DNA of 64,000 bases from Halopseudomonas xinjiangensis (GCA_011050525.1 DRFO01000017.1:248001-312000); one strand, 5' to 3'. Shown: positions 9,528 through 20,110, counted from the first letter of the stretch. The notes: a model not told the origin generated them from the sequence alone. Numbers and translations: made by a program.

Positions 9528-10397
9528 ATGTCACAGATTACTGCAGCGATGGTCAAAGAACTGCGCGAGCGCACGGGCCAGGGCATGATGGATTGCAAAA
9601 AGGCGCTCGAAGCCGCCGGCGGCGACATCGAAAAAGCCATTGACGACATGCGTGCCGCGGGCGCTATCAAAGCTGCCAAGAAAGCTGGCAACATTGCCGC
9701 TGAAGGTGCTATCGCCGTCAAGGTTGCTGCTGACAACAAGGCTGCGATTATCATCGAAGTCAATTCACAGACTGATTTCCTGGCTTTGCAGGATGACTTC
9801 AAGGGCTTTGTCAACGACAGCCTGGAGAAAGGTTTCGCGGCGGGCTATACCGACGCTGCGCCGCTGATTGCCGATCAAGAATCCGCTCGCGAGGCGCTGG
9901 TTGCCAAGTGTGGCGAGAACGTCAATATCCGTCGCCTGACCCGTGTCGAAGGTGACGTGATAGGTGCCTACCTGCACGGCCACCGCATCGGTGTCGTGGT
10001 CACCCTTAAGGGTGGTAGCGTCGAGCTGGCTCGCGATATAGCCATGCACGTAGCGGCAAGCAATCCACAGTTCCTCGATCCTTCTCAGGTATCCGACGAA
10101 GCGGTCGCCAAGGAAAAGGAAATTTTCCTGGCGCTGAACGCCGAGAAGATTGCCGGCAAGCCGGAAAATATCGTTGAGAACATGGTCAAGGGTCGTATCA
10201 ACAAGTTCCTGTCCGAGTCCAGCCTGGTTGACCAGCCCTTCGTCAAGGATCCTGAAGTCAAGGTGGGCGAGCTGGCCAAGAAAGCCGGTGCAGAAATTCT
10301 GTCCTTCATTCGCTTTGAAGTGGGCGAGGGTATTGAGCGGGCCGAGGTCGATTTCGCTGCTGAGGTCGCCGCTCAGCTCGCAGCATCCAAGCAGTAA
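9528..10397 (+). CDS. tsf: Translation elongation factor Ts
   Basis: EF-Ts is the guanine-nucleotide exchange factor that reloads EF-Tu with GTP. The 289-residue protein opens SQITAAMVKELRERTGQGMMDCKKAL, the EF-Ts signature 1 region, and has INSQTDFLA-type signature 2 (EVNSQTDFLALQDDF) near residue 80. The C-terminal core and coiled-coil region are intact and the length is close to the Pseudomonas norm (289). A Shine-Dalgarno-like AGAGGA lies eight bases before the ATG. It follows rpsB after a terminator and is itself followed by one. Confidence 0.97.
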   Translation: MSQITAAMVKELRERTGQGMMDCKKALEAAGGDIEKAIDDMRAAGAIKAAKKAGNIAAEGAIAVKVAADNKAAIIIEVNSQTDFLALQDDFKGFVNDSLEKGFAAGYTDAAPLIADQESAREALVAKCGENVNIRRLTRVEGDVIGAYLHGHRIGVVVTLKGGSVELARDIAMHVAASNPQFLDPSQVSDEAVAKEKEIFLALNAEKIAGKPENIVENMVKGRINKFLSESSLVDQPFVKDPEVKVGELAKKAGAEILSFIRFEVGEGIERAEVDFAAEVAAQLAASKQ

Positions 10398-10457
10398 AAG
10401 TGCCTTTGACCTTGGCACTACAGACGCTCCGCGGGGGCGCCTGTAATAGGGTTATCG

Positions 10458-10491
10458 AGAGGCTTCCCGCGCACGCGTGAGGCCTCTTTTT
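10458..10491 (+). terminator. Rho-independent terminator after tsf
   Basis: AGAGGC (10458-10463) pairs with GCCTCT (10482-10487), with a GC-rich middle that can also pair, followed by TTTT. A second imperfect stem upstream (about 10419-10446, ACAGACGCTCC against GGGGCGCCTGT) may help. It separates rpsB-tsf from the pyrH-frr group. Confidence 0.75.
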
Positions 10492-10575
10492 CCAGAAACA
10501 CTGAACAAGTAATCATCGGGATTGTCTTGGTGGGACTTGTTGAGTTTTTCTCCATCCACAGCAGGAGAGTCAAGC

Positions 10576-11310
10576 ATGGCCCAGGTACCCAGCAGCCGCC
10601 AGCCCAAGTACAAGAGGATACTTCTCAAGCTCAGCGGTGAGGCCCTCATGGGCACCGAGGACTTCGGAATTGATCCTAAGGTTCTTGACCGGTTGGCCTT
10701 GGAGATCGGTCAGTTGGTTGGAATTGGCGTGCAAGTTGGGCTGGTCATCGGCGGCGGCAATCTGTTTCGCGGAGCCGCGTTGCATTCTGTGGGGATGGAC
10801 AGGGTTACCGGTGATCACATGGGCATGCTGGCAACCGTAATGAACGGTCTGGCTATGCGCGACTCGCTGGAACGCTCCAATATTCAGACGCGGTTGATGT
10901 CGGCCATTACCATGGAAGGCGTTACCGAGCATTATGACCGCCGCAAGGCGATGCGCTATCTCGCTGGTGGCGACGTGGTAATATTTTCCGCCGGTACTGG
11001 CAATCCTTTCTTCACCACCGATACCGCAGCCTGTTTGCGTGGCATCGAGATGGACGCCGATGTAGTGCTCAAGGCGACCAAGGTTGACGGTGTCTACAAT
11101 GCTGACCCGATGAAAGATCCAAATGCCGAGCGTTTCGACAAATTGACCTATGATCAGGTGCTGGATCTCAAGCTGGGCGTGATGGACCTGACCGCAATCT
11201 GCCTGATCCGCGATCACAAGATGCCGCTACGCGTATTCAATATGAACAAGCCGGGCGCGCTGCTCAATGCAGTAGTGGGAAGCGCCGAGGGAACACTGAT
11301 CGAGGATTGA
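10576..11310 (+). CDS. pyrH: UMP kinase
   Basis: PyrH phosphorylates UMP to UDP; it is hexameric, activated by GTP and inhibited by UTP. The 244-residue protein belongs to the amino-acid-kinase superfamily. [14 protein letters not shown] is at about residues 14-27, the glycine-rich [10 protein letters not shown] near 58-68, and a late [19 protein letters not shown] motif is typical of bacterial UMP kinases. The start at 10576 (MAQVPSSRQ) follows AGGAGAG; a longer frame from 10522 lacks support. The stop abuts the frr start, so the two are likely translated together. Confidence 0.95.
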   Translation: MAQVPSSRQPKYKRILLKLSGEALMGTEDFGIDPKVLDRLALEIGQLVGIGVQVGLVIGGGNLFRGAALHSVGMDRVTGDHMGMLATVMNGLAMRDSLERSNIQTRLMSAITMEGVTEHYDRRKAMRYLAGGDVVIFSAGTGNPFFTTDTAACLRGIEMDADVVLKATKVDGVYNADPMKDPNAERFDKLTYDQVLDLKLGVMDLTAICLIRDHKMPLRVFNMNKPGALLNAVVGSAEGTLIED

Positions 11311-11313
11311 ATG

Positions 11314-11871
11314 ATGATCAACGAAATCAAGAAAGATGCGCAGGAGCGCATGAAGAAGTCGGTTGAGTCTCTGGACCATGCCTTCGCCAAGATTCGTACG
11401 GGGCGTGCACACCCCAGTATTCTTGATAGCGTGATGGTCTCCTATTACGGCTCGGATACGCCGCTGCGCCAGGTCGCCAACGTGACAGTGGAGGATTCTC
11501 GCACGCTTGCTCTTTCAGTATTCGACCGGAGCATGATTCAGGCTGTCGAAAAGGCCATCATGACGTCCGATCTGGGTCTGAACCCGGCGACTGCCGGGAC
11601 TACCATCCGCGTGCCAATGCCGGCGCTCACGGAAGAAACGCGCAAGGGCTATACCAAGCAGGCTCGATCCGAATCGGAGAACGCCCGGGTGGCGGTGCGC
11701 AACATACGTCGTGATGCGCTTGGGCAGTTTAAGGATCTGTTAAAGGAAAAGGACATCAGCGAAGACGAAGAGCGCCGTGCAGCGGATGAAATCCAGAAGC
11801 TGACAGATAAATACATTGCCGAGATCGACAAGGCACTGGAAGCCAAGGAAACGGACCTGATGGCCATTTAA
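11314..11871 (+). CDS. frr: Ribosome recycling factor
   Basis: With EF-G, Frr splits the post-termination ribosome. The 185-residue product is collinear with the Pseudomonas protein: [12 protein letters not shown] at the N-terminus, then [15 protein letters not shown], and the long helical bundle with [11 protein letters not shown] and [10 protein letters not shown]. Two ATGs are adjacent (11311 and 11314). I prefer the second by analogy with homologues starting M-I-N, but GAGG at 11302-11305 serves either. The gene follows pyrH without a gap. Confidence 0.95.
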   Translation: MINEIKKDAQERMKKSVESLDHAFAKIRTGRAHPSILDSVMVSYYGSDTPLRQVANVTVEDSRTLALSVFDRSMIQAVEKAIMTSDLGLNPATAGTTIRVPMPALTEETRKGYTKQARSESENARVAVRNIRRDALGQFKDLLKEKDISEDEERRAADEIQKLTDKYIAEIDKALEAKETDLMAI

Positions 11872-11893
11872 GGTCCTCCGTCCAAGTCACAAA

Positions 11894-12646
11894 ATGAAAG
11901 AAAACCTAATTATCGATCGGTCGCCTTCCACACCCCGACATGTCGCCATCATCATGGATGGCAACAACCGTTGGGCCCGCAAACGGCTCATGCCTGGAGT
12001 GGCAGGTCATAGAGCGGGCGTGGATGCGGTCAGGGCGATGATCGAGGTCTGCGCCGAGGAAGGGGTAGAGGTCCTCACGCTGTTCGCCTTTTCGAGCGAA
12101 AACTGGAGTCGCCCTGCTGACGAAGTAGGCGCATTGATGGATCTGTTCCTGCGGGCCCTGCGTCGCGAAGTGCGTAAACTGGGCGAGAACGATATTTGTC
12201 TGCGCATCATTGGGGATCGCTCTCGTTTTGCCCCCGATCTGCAACAGGCGATGGCGGCGGCCGAAGCCCTTACCGCCGATTGCAGCCGGATGACACTTGT
12301 CGTTGCCGCCAATTACGGAGGCAAATGGGACGTTGCGCAAGCAGCCAGGGCGCTTGCCTCCGAGGCCGTGGCTGGGCACCTGAATCCCAGCGACATTTCC
12401 GAGGCTGACGTCGAATCAAGGCTCAGCACCGCCGAGTGGCCGCTTCCGGATCTATGCATACGTACCGGTGGCGAGCGGCGTATCAGCAATTTCCTTCTCT
12501 GGCAAATGGCCTATGCCGAACTGTACTTTTCGGATCTTTACTGGCCTGATTTCAAACATGAGGCTTTGCGTGAGGCGCTGGCCGACTTCGCCCGCCGTCA
12601 GCGACGGTTCGGCAAAACGAGCGAACAAGTAACGGCGGAATCCTGA
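11894..12646 (+). CDS. uppS: Undecaprenyl diphosphate synthase
   Basis: UppS extends farnesyl diphosphate with eight isopentenyl units in cis, making the carrier lipid for peptidoglycan and O-antigen. The 250-residue product has the catalytic aspartate D22 in IIMDGNNRWARK, FAFSSENWSRP for substrate binding, and the C-terminal signature RTGGERRISNFLLWQMAYAELYF. It belongs to the cis-prenyltransferase family and is slightly longer than average. The upstream ribosome site is weak. Its TGA shares a base with the cdsA ATG, implying coupled translation. Confidence 0.95.
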   Translation: MKENLIIDRSPSTPRHVAIIMDGNNRWARKRLMPGVAGHRAGVDAVRAMIEVCAEEGVEVLTLFAFSSENWSRPADEVGALMDLFLRALRREVRKLGENDICLRIIGDRSRFAPDLQQAMAAAEALTADCSRMTLVVAANYGGKWDVAQAARALASEAVAGHLNPSDISEADVESRLSTAEWPLPDLCIRTGGERRISNFLLWQMAYAELYFSDLYWPDFKHEALREALADFARRQRRFGKTSEQVTAES

Positions 12647-13461
12647 TGTTGATGCAACGGGTAATTACGGCTGTCATTCTGGCTCCGCTGGCTATTGCCG
12701 GCTTTGTTATGCTCGACGGGCTCTGGTTTGCCCTGTTCGTCGGGGCGGTGGTGGTATTGGGCGCCTGGGAATGGGCGCGCCTGGGAGGCGAAACCAGTCA
12801 GAAGGGGCGGGTTGTCTATGCGCTGGCCGTTGCGCTGTTGCTCGGCGGGCTTTATCGGGACGCCTGGCCTGCTCAGTATGTCCTGGTCCCGGCGCTAGCA
12901 TGGTGGAGCGTTGCTGTCGTGCTTATCGCTCGCTATCCCAATGGCGTCGGGCTGTGGGCCGGCTCGATGATCTGCCAGCTGTTCGGTCTGTTTGTATTGA
13001 TTCCCGCCTGGTACGGGCTGATCTGGTTAAAGGCCCAGGATAACGGCCTGTGGTTGATTCTCGCCGTTCTGGTATTGGTCTGGGCGGCCGATATAGGCGC
13101 CTATTGCGCCGGCAAGACGTGGGGCCGGAACAAGCTTCTACCAAGGGTCAGTCCTGGCAAGACCATCGAGGGGTTGGCAGGGGGCATGGTGCTGACGCAG
13201 CTTCTCACGCTAGTGGCGCTCCTCTATCTCGGTTGGACCTTGCAGGGAATTCTGTTGGGACAGCTCACAGCGTTGCTGGTCGTGTTGTTTTCCGTGGTGG
13301 GTGACCTGACCGAGAGCATGTTCAAGCGTGATCAGGGACTCAAGGACAGCAGCAATCTGCTGCCAGGGCATGGCGGCGTAATGGATCGAATCGACAGTCT
13401 GACTGCTGCGATTCCGGTATTCGCCCTGTGCTGGTTGGTGATTGGAAGTCAGCTCGGGTGA
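12646..13461 (+). CDS. cdsA: Phosphatidate cytidylyltransferase
   Basis: CdsA makes CDP-diacylglycerol from phosphatidic acid and CTP at the inner membrane, the branch point of phospholipid synthesis. The 271-residue protein is almost entirely hydrophobic helices, about eight. It ends with the family signature [21 protein letters not shown]...[14 protein letters not shown], whose acidic residues bind metal and CTP. It overlaps uppS by one base at its start, and its stop overlaps the GTG of dxr, so the three genes form a tight translational chain. Confidence 0.94.
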   Translation: MLMQRVITAVILAPLAIAGFVMLDGLWFALFVGAVVVLGAWEWARLGGETSQKGRVVYALAVALLLGGLYRDAWPAQYVLVPALAWWSVAVVLIARYPNGVGLWAGSMICQLFGLFVLIPAWYGLIWLKAQDNGLWLILAVLVLVWAADIGAYCAGKTWGRNKLLPRVSPGKTIEGLAGGMVLTQLLTLVALLYLGWTLQGILLGQLTALLVVLFSVVGDLTESMFKRDQGLKDSSNLLPGHGGVMDRIDSLTAAIPVFALCWLVIGSQLG

Positions 13462-14642
13462 AGCTCAGCCGAATCAGCGTATTGGGTGCAACCGGATCCA
13501 TCGGTCTCAGTACCCTGGATGTTATTGCCCGGCATCCGGACCGTTATTGTGCATTCGCGCTGACGGGCCATAGCCGGATGGATGTACTGGCGGAACTTTG
13601 TCTGGCGCATCGTCCGGTTTATGCCGTCGTGGCAGAGCAGACGCAAGCGCACCTGCTCGAGGCGAAGCTCTCCGCTGCCGGACTGAGTACCCAGGTTCTG
13701 CACGGCCCTGAAGCGCTTGCCTGGGTTGCCGCGCATGAGCAGACCGACGCGGTTATGGCCGCTATCGTTGGCGCTGCCGGCCTGTACTCGACCATGGCTG
13801 CAGTCCAGGCTGGAAAAAAGGTGCTGCTGGCTAACAAGGAATCGTTGGTTATGGCCGGCGCTCTGCTTATGGAGGCGGCCAAGAAATCTGGCGCTCAGTT
13901 GCTGCCAATAGACAGCGAGCACAACGCGATCTTCCAGTGTATGCCCGGCGATTATGCCCAGGGGTTGTCCCGGGTGGGGGTGCGGCGCATTCTGTTGACC
14001 GCCTCGGGTGGTCCGTTCAGGCGTTTTTCGGCTGAAGAACTGAAGAGCGTTACGCCCGAGCAGGCCTGCGCTCATCCCAACTGGTCGATGGGTCAGAAAA
14101 TTTCTGTCGACTCAGCAAGCATGATGAACAAGGGGCTGGAACTTATCGAGGCGTGCTGGTTGTTCGGAGCACGCCCTGATCAGGTGGAAATAGTGGTACA
14201 TCCCCAAAGTGTGGTCCATTCGCTGGTGGATTATGTTGATGGTTCGGTACTCGCCCAGTTGGGCAATCCGGATATGCGCACCCCCATCGCACATGCCCTT
14301 GCCTGGCCGGAACGTGTCGAATCCGGAGTCGGGGCGCTGGAACTGCTGGCCATCGGACGGCTCGACTTCGAAGCCCCGGATCCGATTCTGTTTCCCTGTC
14401 TTGGCTTGGCGCGTGCGGCCGCGGAAGCCGGGGGTACGGCCTGCGCCATTCTGAACGCTGCCAATGAGGTGGCTGTAGAGGCCTTTCTCAACCGACGCGT
14501 TGGCTTTACCGCTATCCCTGTTATTATCGAACACGCTTTGGCCGTCCAGGCCGCTGAGCAAGTCGGTGATCTGGAGCAGGTCATGCAGGCTGACAAGTTG
14601 GCCCGAAGGAATGCAGCCGCCTGGCTGGCCAATAAATCGTGA
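13458..14642 (+). CDS. dxr: 1-deoxy-D-xylulose 5-phosphate reductoisomerase
   Basis: Dxr catalyses the first committed step of the MEP isoprenoid pathway (DXP to MEP with NADPH) and is the target of fosmidomycin. The 394-residue product shows the NADPH loop [14 protein letters not shown] at about residues 8-21, VGAAGL, the LLANKES motif, the metal-binding [10 protein letters not shown] and a flexible-loop region [30 protein letters not shown]. The start is the GTG at 13458, overlapping the cdsA stop; homologues begin at this point and the ten residues upstream lie within cdsA. Confidence 0.95.
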   Translation: MKLSRISVLGATGSIGLSTLDVIARHPDRYCAFALTGHSRMDVLAELCLAHRPVYAVVAEQTQAHLLEAKLSAAGLSTQVLHGPEALAWVAAHEQTDAVMAAIVGAAGLYSTMAAVQAGKKVLLANKESLVMAGALLMEAAKKSGAQLLPIDSEHNAIFQCMPGDYAQGLSRVGVRRILLTASGGPFRRFSAEELKSVTPEQACAHPNWSMGQKISVDSASMMNKGLELIEACWLFGARPDQVEIVVHPQSVVHSLVDYVDGSVLAQLGNPDMRTPIAHALAWPERVESGVGALELLAIGRLDFEAPDPILFPCLGLARAAAEAGGTACAILNAANEVAVEAFLNRRVGFTAIPVIIEHALAVQAAEQVGDLEQVMQADKLARRNAAAWLANKS

Positions 14643-14688
14643 AACGGATGTCGTTGACGATCATCGTCGTCATTCAATGAGGCCCTAA

Positions 14689-16050
14689 ATGGATCTTCTT
14701 TTTACCTTACTAGCCACTATCGTTGCGCTGGGGTTGCTGGTAACCATTCATGAGTATGGCCATTTCTGGGTGGCCAGGCGTTGTGGTGTGAAGGTTTTGA
14801 GATTCTCGATCGGCTTTGGTTCGGCCTTGGTCCGCTGGCACGATAAGCGGGGCACCGAATATGTGATTGCCGCTATTCCGCTTGGTGGCTACGTCAAGAT
14901 GCTTGACGAACGCGAGGGTCCCGTCCCGGACAACGAGCTCGATCAGGCATTCAACCGTAAAGACGTAAAGAAGCGTATCGCGATCGTTGCCGCTGGCCCG
15001 ATCGCCAACTTTCTGCTCGCGATTACCGCATTCTGGCTGATTGCGGTCTTTGGCATTACCACGGTCGCCCCGGTTATCGGCCCCGTCGAGCCGGACAGTG
15101 TGGCCGAGCGTGCGGGCCTGTATGAAGGACTTGAGCTCGTCGAGATTGATGGGGTGCCTATCCAGAGCTGGCAGGAAGTAAATCTGCAGCTTATACGCCG
15201 CTTGGGTGAGACCGGGCAGTTGCACATCCTGGCCCGCGAGTTGCCTGACAGCTCGCCACAGCGCTACACGCTGGAACTGCAGGACTGGCTCCGCGGTTCA
15301 GAGCAGCCTGACCCGATAGGCTCGTTGGGCTTGACCACCTGGCAGCCCAGGATTTCGCCCGAGATAGGACAGATTACACCGGACGGCGCAGCGCAGAGAT
15401 CTGGTTTGCAGGAAGGTGACCTGATTGTGGCGATCGATCAGCAGCCCGTCGATGACTGGATTAATCAAGTCGTTCCGACAATACAGCAAAGCGCTGGCAA
15501 GTCCCTGGAAATGGAAATCGAGCGCAACGGCGGTCGCTTGTCGGTTACAGTTACCCCTGAGAGCAAAGAGCAGGACGGATCCCGGATCGGTTTTATTGGC
15601 GCCGGAGTAGCGGCGTTTGGGTGGCCGGATCATATGATCCGAACCATCGAATACAATCCCCTGGCCGCTATTCCGGTAGCTGCTGTAAAAACCTGGGATA
15701 TGACAATTCTGACTCTCGACTCGCTGAAAAAAATGATCACGGGTCTTGTGTCGGCAAAAAACTTGAGTGGCCCGATAACCATTGCTAAAGTGGCGGGCGC
15801 TTCAGCCAAGTCCGGCCCGGAAAGCTTTCTCAGCTTTATCGCTTATCTAAGCATTAGTCTGGGTGTTTTGAATCTGCTGCCTATCCCCGTGCTGGACGGC
15901 GGGCATCTGGTTTATTATTCCGCCGAATGGATAAGAGGTAAGCCTCTGTCGGAGCGGATTCAGGGCTGGGGACTGCAAATTGGCCTGACTCTGATAGTCG
16001 GTGTGATGGTGTTTGCCATTTATAACGATATTAGCCGCCTCGGCGGATAA
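14689..16050 (+). CDS. rseP: Site-2 regulated intramembrane zinc protease RseP
   Basis: RseP (MucP in Pseudomonas) cuts the anti-sigma factor RseA/MucA within the membrane after DegS/AlgW, releasing sigma-E/AlgU. It also clears signal-peptide remnants. The 453-residue protein has the zinc motif H21-E-Y-G-H25 in the first membrane helix. Two tandem PDZ regions follow (about 110-200 and 215-300, the latter with QRSGLQEGDLIVAIDQQPVDDW). The C-terminal third motif is LLPIPVLDGGHLVYY. Four membrane segments fit the family. It leads directly into bamA, whose folding failures feed the same stress signal. Confidence 0.95.
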   Translation: MDLLFTLLATIVALGLLVTIHEYGHFWVARRCGVKVLRFSIGFGSALVRWHDKRGTEYVIAAIPLGGYVKMLDEREGPVPDNELDQAFNRKDVKKRIAIVAAGPIANFLLAITAFWLIAVFGITTVAPVIGPVEPDSVAERAGLYEGLELVEIDGVPIQSWQEVNLQLIRRLGETGQLHILARELPDSSPQRYTLELQDWLRGSEQPDPIGSLGLTTWQPRISPEIGQITPDGAAQRSGLQEGDLIVAIDQQPVDDWINQVVPTIQQSAGKSLEMEIERNGGRLSVTVTPESKEQDGSRIGFIGAGVAAFGWPDHMIRTIEYNPLAAIPVAAVKTWDMTILTLDSLKKMITGLVSAKNLSGPITIAKVAGASAKSGPESFLSFIAYLSISLGVLNLLPIPVLDGGHLVYYSAEWIRGKPLSERIQGWGLQIGLTLIVGVMVFAIYNDISRLGG

Positions 16051-16076
16051 CGAGACACGAAGTACTAGAACTCGAG

Positions 16077-16092
16077 CTGTCGTTCGCGACAG
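16077..16092 (+). other. Short hairpin with TTCG loop before bamA
   Basis: CTGTCG (16077-16082) and CGACAG (16087-16092) close a TTCG tetraloop, 34 bases before the bamA ATG. No T-run follows, so it is not a classical terminator. It may stabilise a processed 5' end of bamA mRNA; that is inference. Confidence 0.5.
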
Positions 16093-16125
16093 ATACCTAA
16101 TAAACAGTTAGTCAGAACGGATTTC

Positions 16126-18456
16126 ATGAAACGTTACCTATTGCCTGCGCTACTGATGATACTCCTGGCGCCGGAAGTGTTTGCCGACGCCTTCCGGATC
16201 TCCGATATTCGCGTCAATGGGTTGCAGCGTGTTTCCGCTGGCAGTGTGTTCAGCGCATTGCCGCTGAACATCGGTGACGAAGTAGACGATCAGGAACTGG
16301 TCGAGGCGTCGCGTTCGTTGTTCCGTACCGGCTTCTTTCAGGACATCCAGTTGGGTCGTGAGGGCGACGTGCTGGTCATCACGCTGGTCGAGCGTCCTTC
16401 CATCTCGTCCATCGAGCTCGAGGGCAACAAGGCCATCAACAGCGAAGACCTGCTTACCGGTCTGCAAGCCGCAGGTCTGGCGGAAGGTGAGATTTTCGAG
16501 CAGGCAACTCTGGAAGGGGTGCGTAACGAATTGCTTCGCCAGTATGTGGCCCAGGGTCGCTATTCTGCCGACATCGATGCGCAGGTGATCGCAGAGCCAC
16601 GCAACCGCGTCTCCTTGAAGATCGTGGTTGATGAAGGCTCGGTAGCGTCCATCAAGCACATCAACGTAGTAGGCAACACGGTTTTCCCCACTGAAGAGCT
16701 GGTCAATCTTTTTGAATTGAGCACCACTGGCTGGTTCTCGTTCTTCCGCAACGACGATAAGTATTCCCGCGAGAAGCTTTCCGGGGATCTGGAGCGCCTA
16801 CGCTCCTATTACCTTGATCGCGGTTACATCAACATGGACGTTGCTTCCACTCAGGTATCCATCACGCCTGACAAGGAAAATGTCTATGTCACGGTAAATA
16901 TCAACGAAGGCGATTTGTACACCGTGAGCGATGTTCGCCTTTCCGGTGATCTTGTCGTGGACCAGGATGAGGTGGAAAAGCTGCTGTTGGTCGAGCCCGG
17001 CCAGGTATTTTCCCGCCAGGTAATGACTGCCTCCAGCGACCTTATCAGTCGCCGGCTGGGGAACGAAGGTTACACATTCGCCAACGTGAACGGCATTCCC
17101 GCTATTAACGAAGAGGACCGGACCGTTGCGGTGACGTTCTTTGTGGATCCGGGTCGCCGGGCGTACGTCAATCGAATCAATTTTCGCGGCAACACCAAGA
17201 CTGACGATGAAGTACTGCGTCGAGAAATGCGCCAGATGGAAGGTGGCTGGGCCTCGACCTATCTGATCGACCAGTCCAAGGTGCGTCTGGAGCGTCTGGG
17301 CTTTTTCAGGGAGGTCAATGTTGAGACCGTGCCGGTTCCAGGGGCAGAGGATCTCATTGACGTGAATTATTCGGTCGAAGAGCAGCCTTCCGGTTCTGTG
17401 ACCGCCAGTCTGGGCTTTGCTCAGGGTACGGGCGTCATTCTCGGCGGCTCCATCAGCCAGAATAACTTCTTTGGTTCCGGTAACCGGGTGAGCCTCAGTG
17501 CGAACCGTTCCGAATACCAGACCGCGCTGTCTTTCGGCTTTCTTAATCCCTATTTCACGGTAGACGGCGTGAGTCTGGGGTATAACGCCTTCTACCGGAC
17601 GACCGATTATGATCGTCTGAATGTCGATATTTCGAGCTACGCGGTTGATTCATATGGGGCCGGATTCAACGTGGGTTATCCGATCAGTGACACGTCCCGT
17701 CTGTCATTTGGATTGAATATCCAGCAGGATGAAATAAAGACCGGAACCTTTACCGTAAAGGAGATCATCAACTTCCTTGATCTCGAAGGCGATAAATTTA
17801 CCAACTTCAAATTCAACGTATCCTGGTCGCAGTCCACCTTGAACCGAGGCGTGTTTCCTGATCGCGGATCTTCCCAGAGTCTGGGTCTTGAAACGACCAT
17901 ACCGGGCAGCGATCTATCTTTCTACAAAGTGGACTACCGAGGACAACGGTTCTTCCCGATGTCGCAAGATCTGACCCTCAGACTGCACAGTAACCTCGGT
18001 TATGCGAAGAGCTTCGGGGACACCAATCAGGTTCCCTTCTATGAGCATTACTATGCTGGCGGCATTGGTTCTGTTCGTGGCTTTCGCGACAGCTCGCTTG
18101 GTCCAAGGAGTACTCCTTCGGACAACGACCCGGACCGGGACCAGTTGCCCTTCGGTGGTAACATCAAGGTTACCGGCGGCGTCGAGCTGATATTCCCGGC
18201 GCCATTTGTGACAGACCAGCGTTCGCTGCGCACCGTGTTGTTCGTCGATGCGGGTAATGTGTTTGACACCGACTGCTTCCCTTCCAATCCCACGTGTGGT
18301 GATGTAGACGTTGGTGAGATTCGATACAGTGCCGGGGTTGGCCTGTCCTGGCTTACCGCCCTGGGCCCCCTGGGATTCAGTTTGGGCACGGCGCTGAATG
18401 ACAAGTCTGGTGATGACACGCAGTTTTTCCAATTTACTCTGGGTCAGACGTTCTGA
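16126..18456 (+). CDS. bamA: Outer membrane protein assembly factor BamA
   Basis: BamA is the essential Omp85 core of the BAM complex, which folds beta-barrel proteins into the outer membrane. The 776-residue precursor starts with a signal peptide (KRYLLPALLMILLAPEVFA, cleaved near residue 21). Five POTRA repeats follow to about residue 420, then a 16-stranded barrel. The conserved VRGF lock motif (GGIGSVRGFRDS) is present, as is a C-terminal aromatic ending (FQFTLGQTF) that serves as the barrel insertion signal. It is slightly shorter than E. coli BamA (810). It is followed by skp and the lipid A genes, as in other gammaproteobacteria. Confidence 0.96.
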   Translation: MKRYLLPALLMILLAPEVFADAFRISDIRVNGLQRVSAGSVFSALPLNIGDEVDDQELVEASRSLFRTGFFQDIQLGREGDVLVITLVERPSISSIELEGNKAINSEDLLTGLQAAGLAEGEIFEQATLEGVRNELLRQYVAQGRYSADIDAQVIAEPRNRVSLKIVVDEGSVASIKHINVVGNTVFPTEELVNLFELSTTGWFSFFRNDDKYSREKLSGDLERLRSYYLDRGYINMDVASTQVSITPDKENVYVTVNINEGDLYTVSDVRLSGDLVVDQDEVEKLLLVEPGQVFSRQVMTASSDLISRRLGNEGYTFANVNGIPAINEEDRTVAVTFFVDPGRRAYVNRINFRGNTKTDDEVLRREMRQMEGGWASTYLIDQSKVRLERLGFFREVNVETVPVPGAEDLIDVNYSVEEQPSGSVTASLGFAQGTGVILGGSISQNNFFGSGNRVSLSANRSEYQTALSFGFLNPYFTVDGVSLGYNAFYRTTDYDRLNVDISSYAVDSYGAGFNVGYPISDTSRLSFGLNIQQDEIKTGTFTVKEIINFLDLEGDKFTNFKFNVSWSQSTLNRGVFPDRGSSQSLGLETTIPGSDLSFYKVDYRGQRFFPMSQDLTLRLHSNLGYAKSFGDTNQVPFYEHYYAGGIGSVRGFRDSSLGPRSTPSDNDPDRDQLPFGGNIKVTGGVELIFPAPFVTDQRSLRTVLFVDAGNVFDTDCFPSNPTCGDVDVGEIRYSAGVGLSWLTALGPLGFSLGTALNDKSGDDTQFFQFTLGQTF

Positions 18457-18491
18457 GCCAGATCCCAACGATGTGCAATCAGGAGTAGTTG

Positions 18492-19001
18492 ATGGTGCGT
18501 AAGTTTATAAATGTTGCATTGATGTCCGTATTGGCTCTTGCTTGCTTTCCGGCCGCTGCGCAAATGAAAATCGCCGTTCTGGATTATCAGATGGCATTGC
18601 TCGAGTCCGATGCCGCCAAGCGGTATTCGGTCGATGCGGAGAAAAAGTTTGGCACTCAGCTTCAGCGCCTGAGAAATCTCGAGGCCGAAGCCAAGCGCCT
18701 GCAGGAACGCATGGCACAGGATGGCGAGAAGCTCGGTCAGACCGAATTGGAGAAACTCGAGCTTGAGTTTCGCCAGAAGGCCCGCGAGTTCCAGACCCAG
18801 TCCAAAGAGCTGAACGAGTCGAAGGCAGTGGCAGATCGCGAGATGCTTGAAACCCTCAAGCCCAAGCTCGATGCGGCTGTCGAAACAGTTCTCAAGGCTG
18901 GCGAATACGATCTGGTGCTGGACCGCAGCGCAGTGGTTGAAGTCAAGCCTGAGTTCGATATCACCCGCCAGGTGATCGAGCGTCTGAACAGTTCCCGCTG
19001 A
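18492..19001 (+). CDS. skp: OmpH/Skp-family periplasmic chaperone
   Basis: Skp trimers hold unfolded outer-membrane proteins on their way to BamA. The 169-residue product starts with a signal peptide ([23 protein letters not shown]), then [11 protein letters not shown], the start of the trimerisation body. A long charged coiled-coil (about residues 50-125, rich in E, K and Q) forms the tentacles. The ATG at 18492 follows AGGAG by six bases. A TTG three bases earlier opens the same frame but is less likely. It lies 35 bases after bamA and two bases before lpxD. Confidence 0.92.
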   Translation: MVRKFINVALMSVLALACFPAAAQMKIAVLDYQMALLESDAAKRYSVDAEKKFGTQLQRLRNLEAEAKRLQERMAQDGEKLGQTELEKLELEFRQKAREFQTQSKELNESKAVADREMLETLKPKLDAAVETVLKAGEYDLVLDRSAVVEVKPEFDITRQVIERLNSSR

Positions 19002-19003
19002 GC

Positions 19004-20065
19004 ATGGGAGATACTACCGCTCTGACCCTGTCCTGGTTGGCTGAAGAGCTAGGCGCTCGCCTGGAAGGCGATGGCGGCAGGGTTATCGTGGGGTTGTCTA
19101 CGTTGCAGGACGCCGGTAGCGGACAGCTGAGTTTCCTTGCCAACAGCCAGTACCGCAAGTTGCTGGTGAACACCAAGGCAGAGGCAGTGCTTCTTCGTGC
19201 TGCTGACGCCGAAGGGTTTCAGGGGAACGCTCTCATCGTTGCTGATCCATACCTGGCTTATGCGCGCATTTCCCGTCTGTTTGACCCTAAGCCACGGCGC
19301 GAGCCAGGCATTCATCCCTCAGCAGTAGTCGCCGCAGATGCGTCTGTTGATCCCAGCGCCTCGATAGGTCCTTGCGTCGTTATCGATTCGAAGGCAGTGA
19401 TAGGCGCCGGCGTTACCATCGAAGCTCAGTGTTTTATTGGTGCTCGCTGCGAGATTGGGGCGGGTGGCTGGCTGGCTCCTCGGGTAACCTTGTACCACGA
19501 CGTTGCCATCGGAGAGCGGGTAGTCATTCAGTCGGGAGCAGTGATCGGCTCTGAGGGTTTTGGCTTTGCCAACGATAAGGGCAGGTGGGAAAAGATTGCC
19601 CAGATTGGCGGAGTGACCATTGGCAACGATGTTGAAGTGGGTGCCAACACTGCGATTGATCGCGGGGCATTGACCAACACTGTTATTGGTAACGGCGTCA
19701 AACTGGATAACCAGATTCAGATAGCGCATAACGTCCAGATCGGCGATCACACCGCCATTGCTGCCTGTGTTGGTATTTCGGGCAGCACCCGGATCGGACG
19801 CCACTGCACTGTGGCAGGTGGTGTGGGAATGGTTGGTCATATTGAAATTTGCGACAACGTCTTTATCAGCGGTATGACCATGGTGACGCGGTCCATCAAC
19901 GAGCCGGGCGCCTATTCCTCGGGTACCGCAGCCCAGCCGGCACTTGAGTGGAGAAAGTCTGCGGCACGCTTCCGGCAGCTTGATGGGCTGTTCAAGCGCG
20001 TTCAACAGCTGGAAAAAAAGCTGTCTGCGGTGACCCCAGGGACCCAGGATTCTTCTGACTCCTGA
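19004..20065 (+). CDS. lpxD: UDP-3-O-(3-hydroxyacyl)glucosamine N-acyltransferase
   Basis: LpxD adds the second 3-hydroxyacyl chain, from acyl-ACP, in lipid A synthesis. The 353-residue protein has an N-terminal uridine-binding domain ([16 protein letters not shown]..., with [13 protein letters not shown]). About ten hexapeptide repeats follow ([26 protein letters not shown] and onward), with the catalytic-histidine region [16 protein letters not shown] near residues 228-243. A C-terminal helix follows. The length fits Pseudomonas LpxD. It starts two bases after the skp stop, so the two are co-translated. Confidence 0.95.
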   Translation: MGDTTALTLSWLAEELGARLEGDGGRVIVGLSTLQDAGSGQLSFLANSQYRKLLVNTKAEAVLLRAADAEGFQGNALIVADPYLAYARISRLFDPKPRREPGIHPSAVVAADASVDPSASIGPCVVIDSKAVIGAGVTIEAQCFIGARCEIGAGGWLAPRVTLYHDVAIGERVVIQSGAVIGSEGFGFANDKGRWEKIAQIGGVTIGNDVEVGANTAIDRGALTNTVIGNGVKLDNQIQIAHNVQIGDHTAIAACVGISGSTRIGRHCTVAGGVGMVGHIEICDNVFISGMTMVTRSINEPGAYSSGTAAQPALEWRKSAARFRQLDGLFKRVQQLEKKLSAVTPGTQDSSDS

Positions 20066-20110
20066 TTTGCGCCATCCGCGCACACAATTTCACTGCAAGG
20101 CATGCGAATA

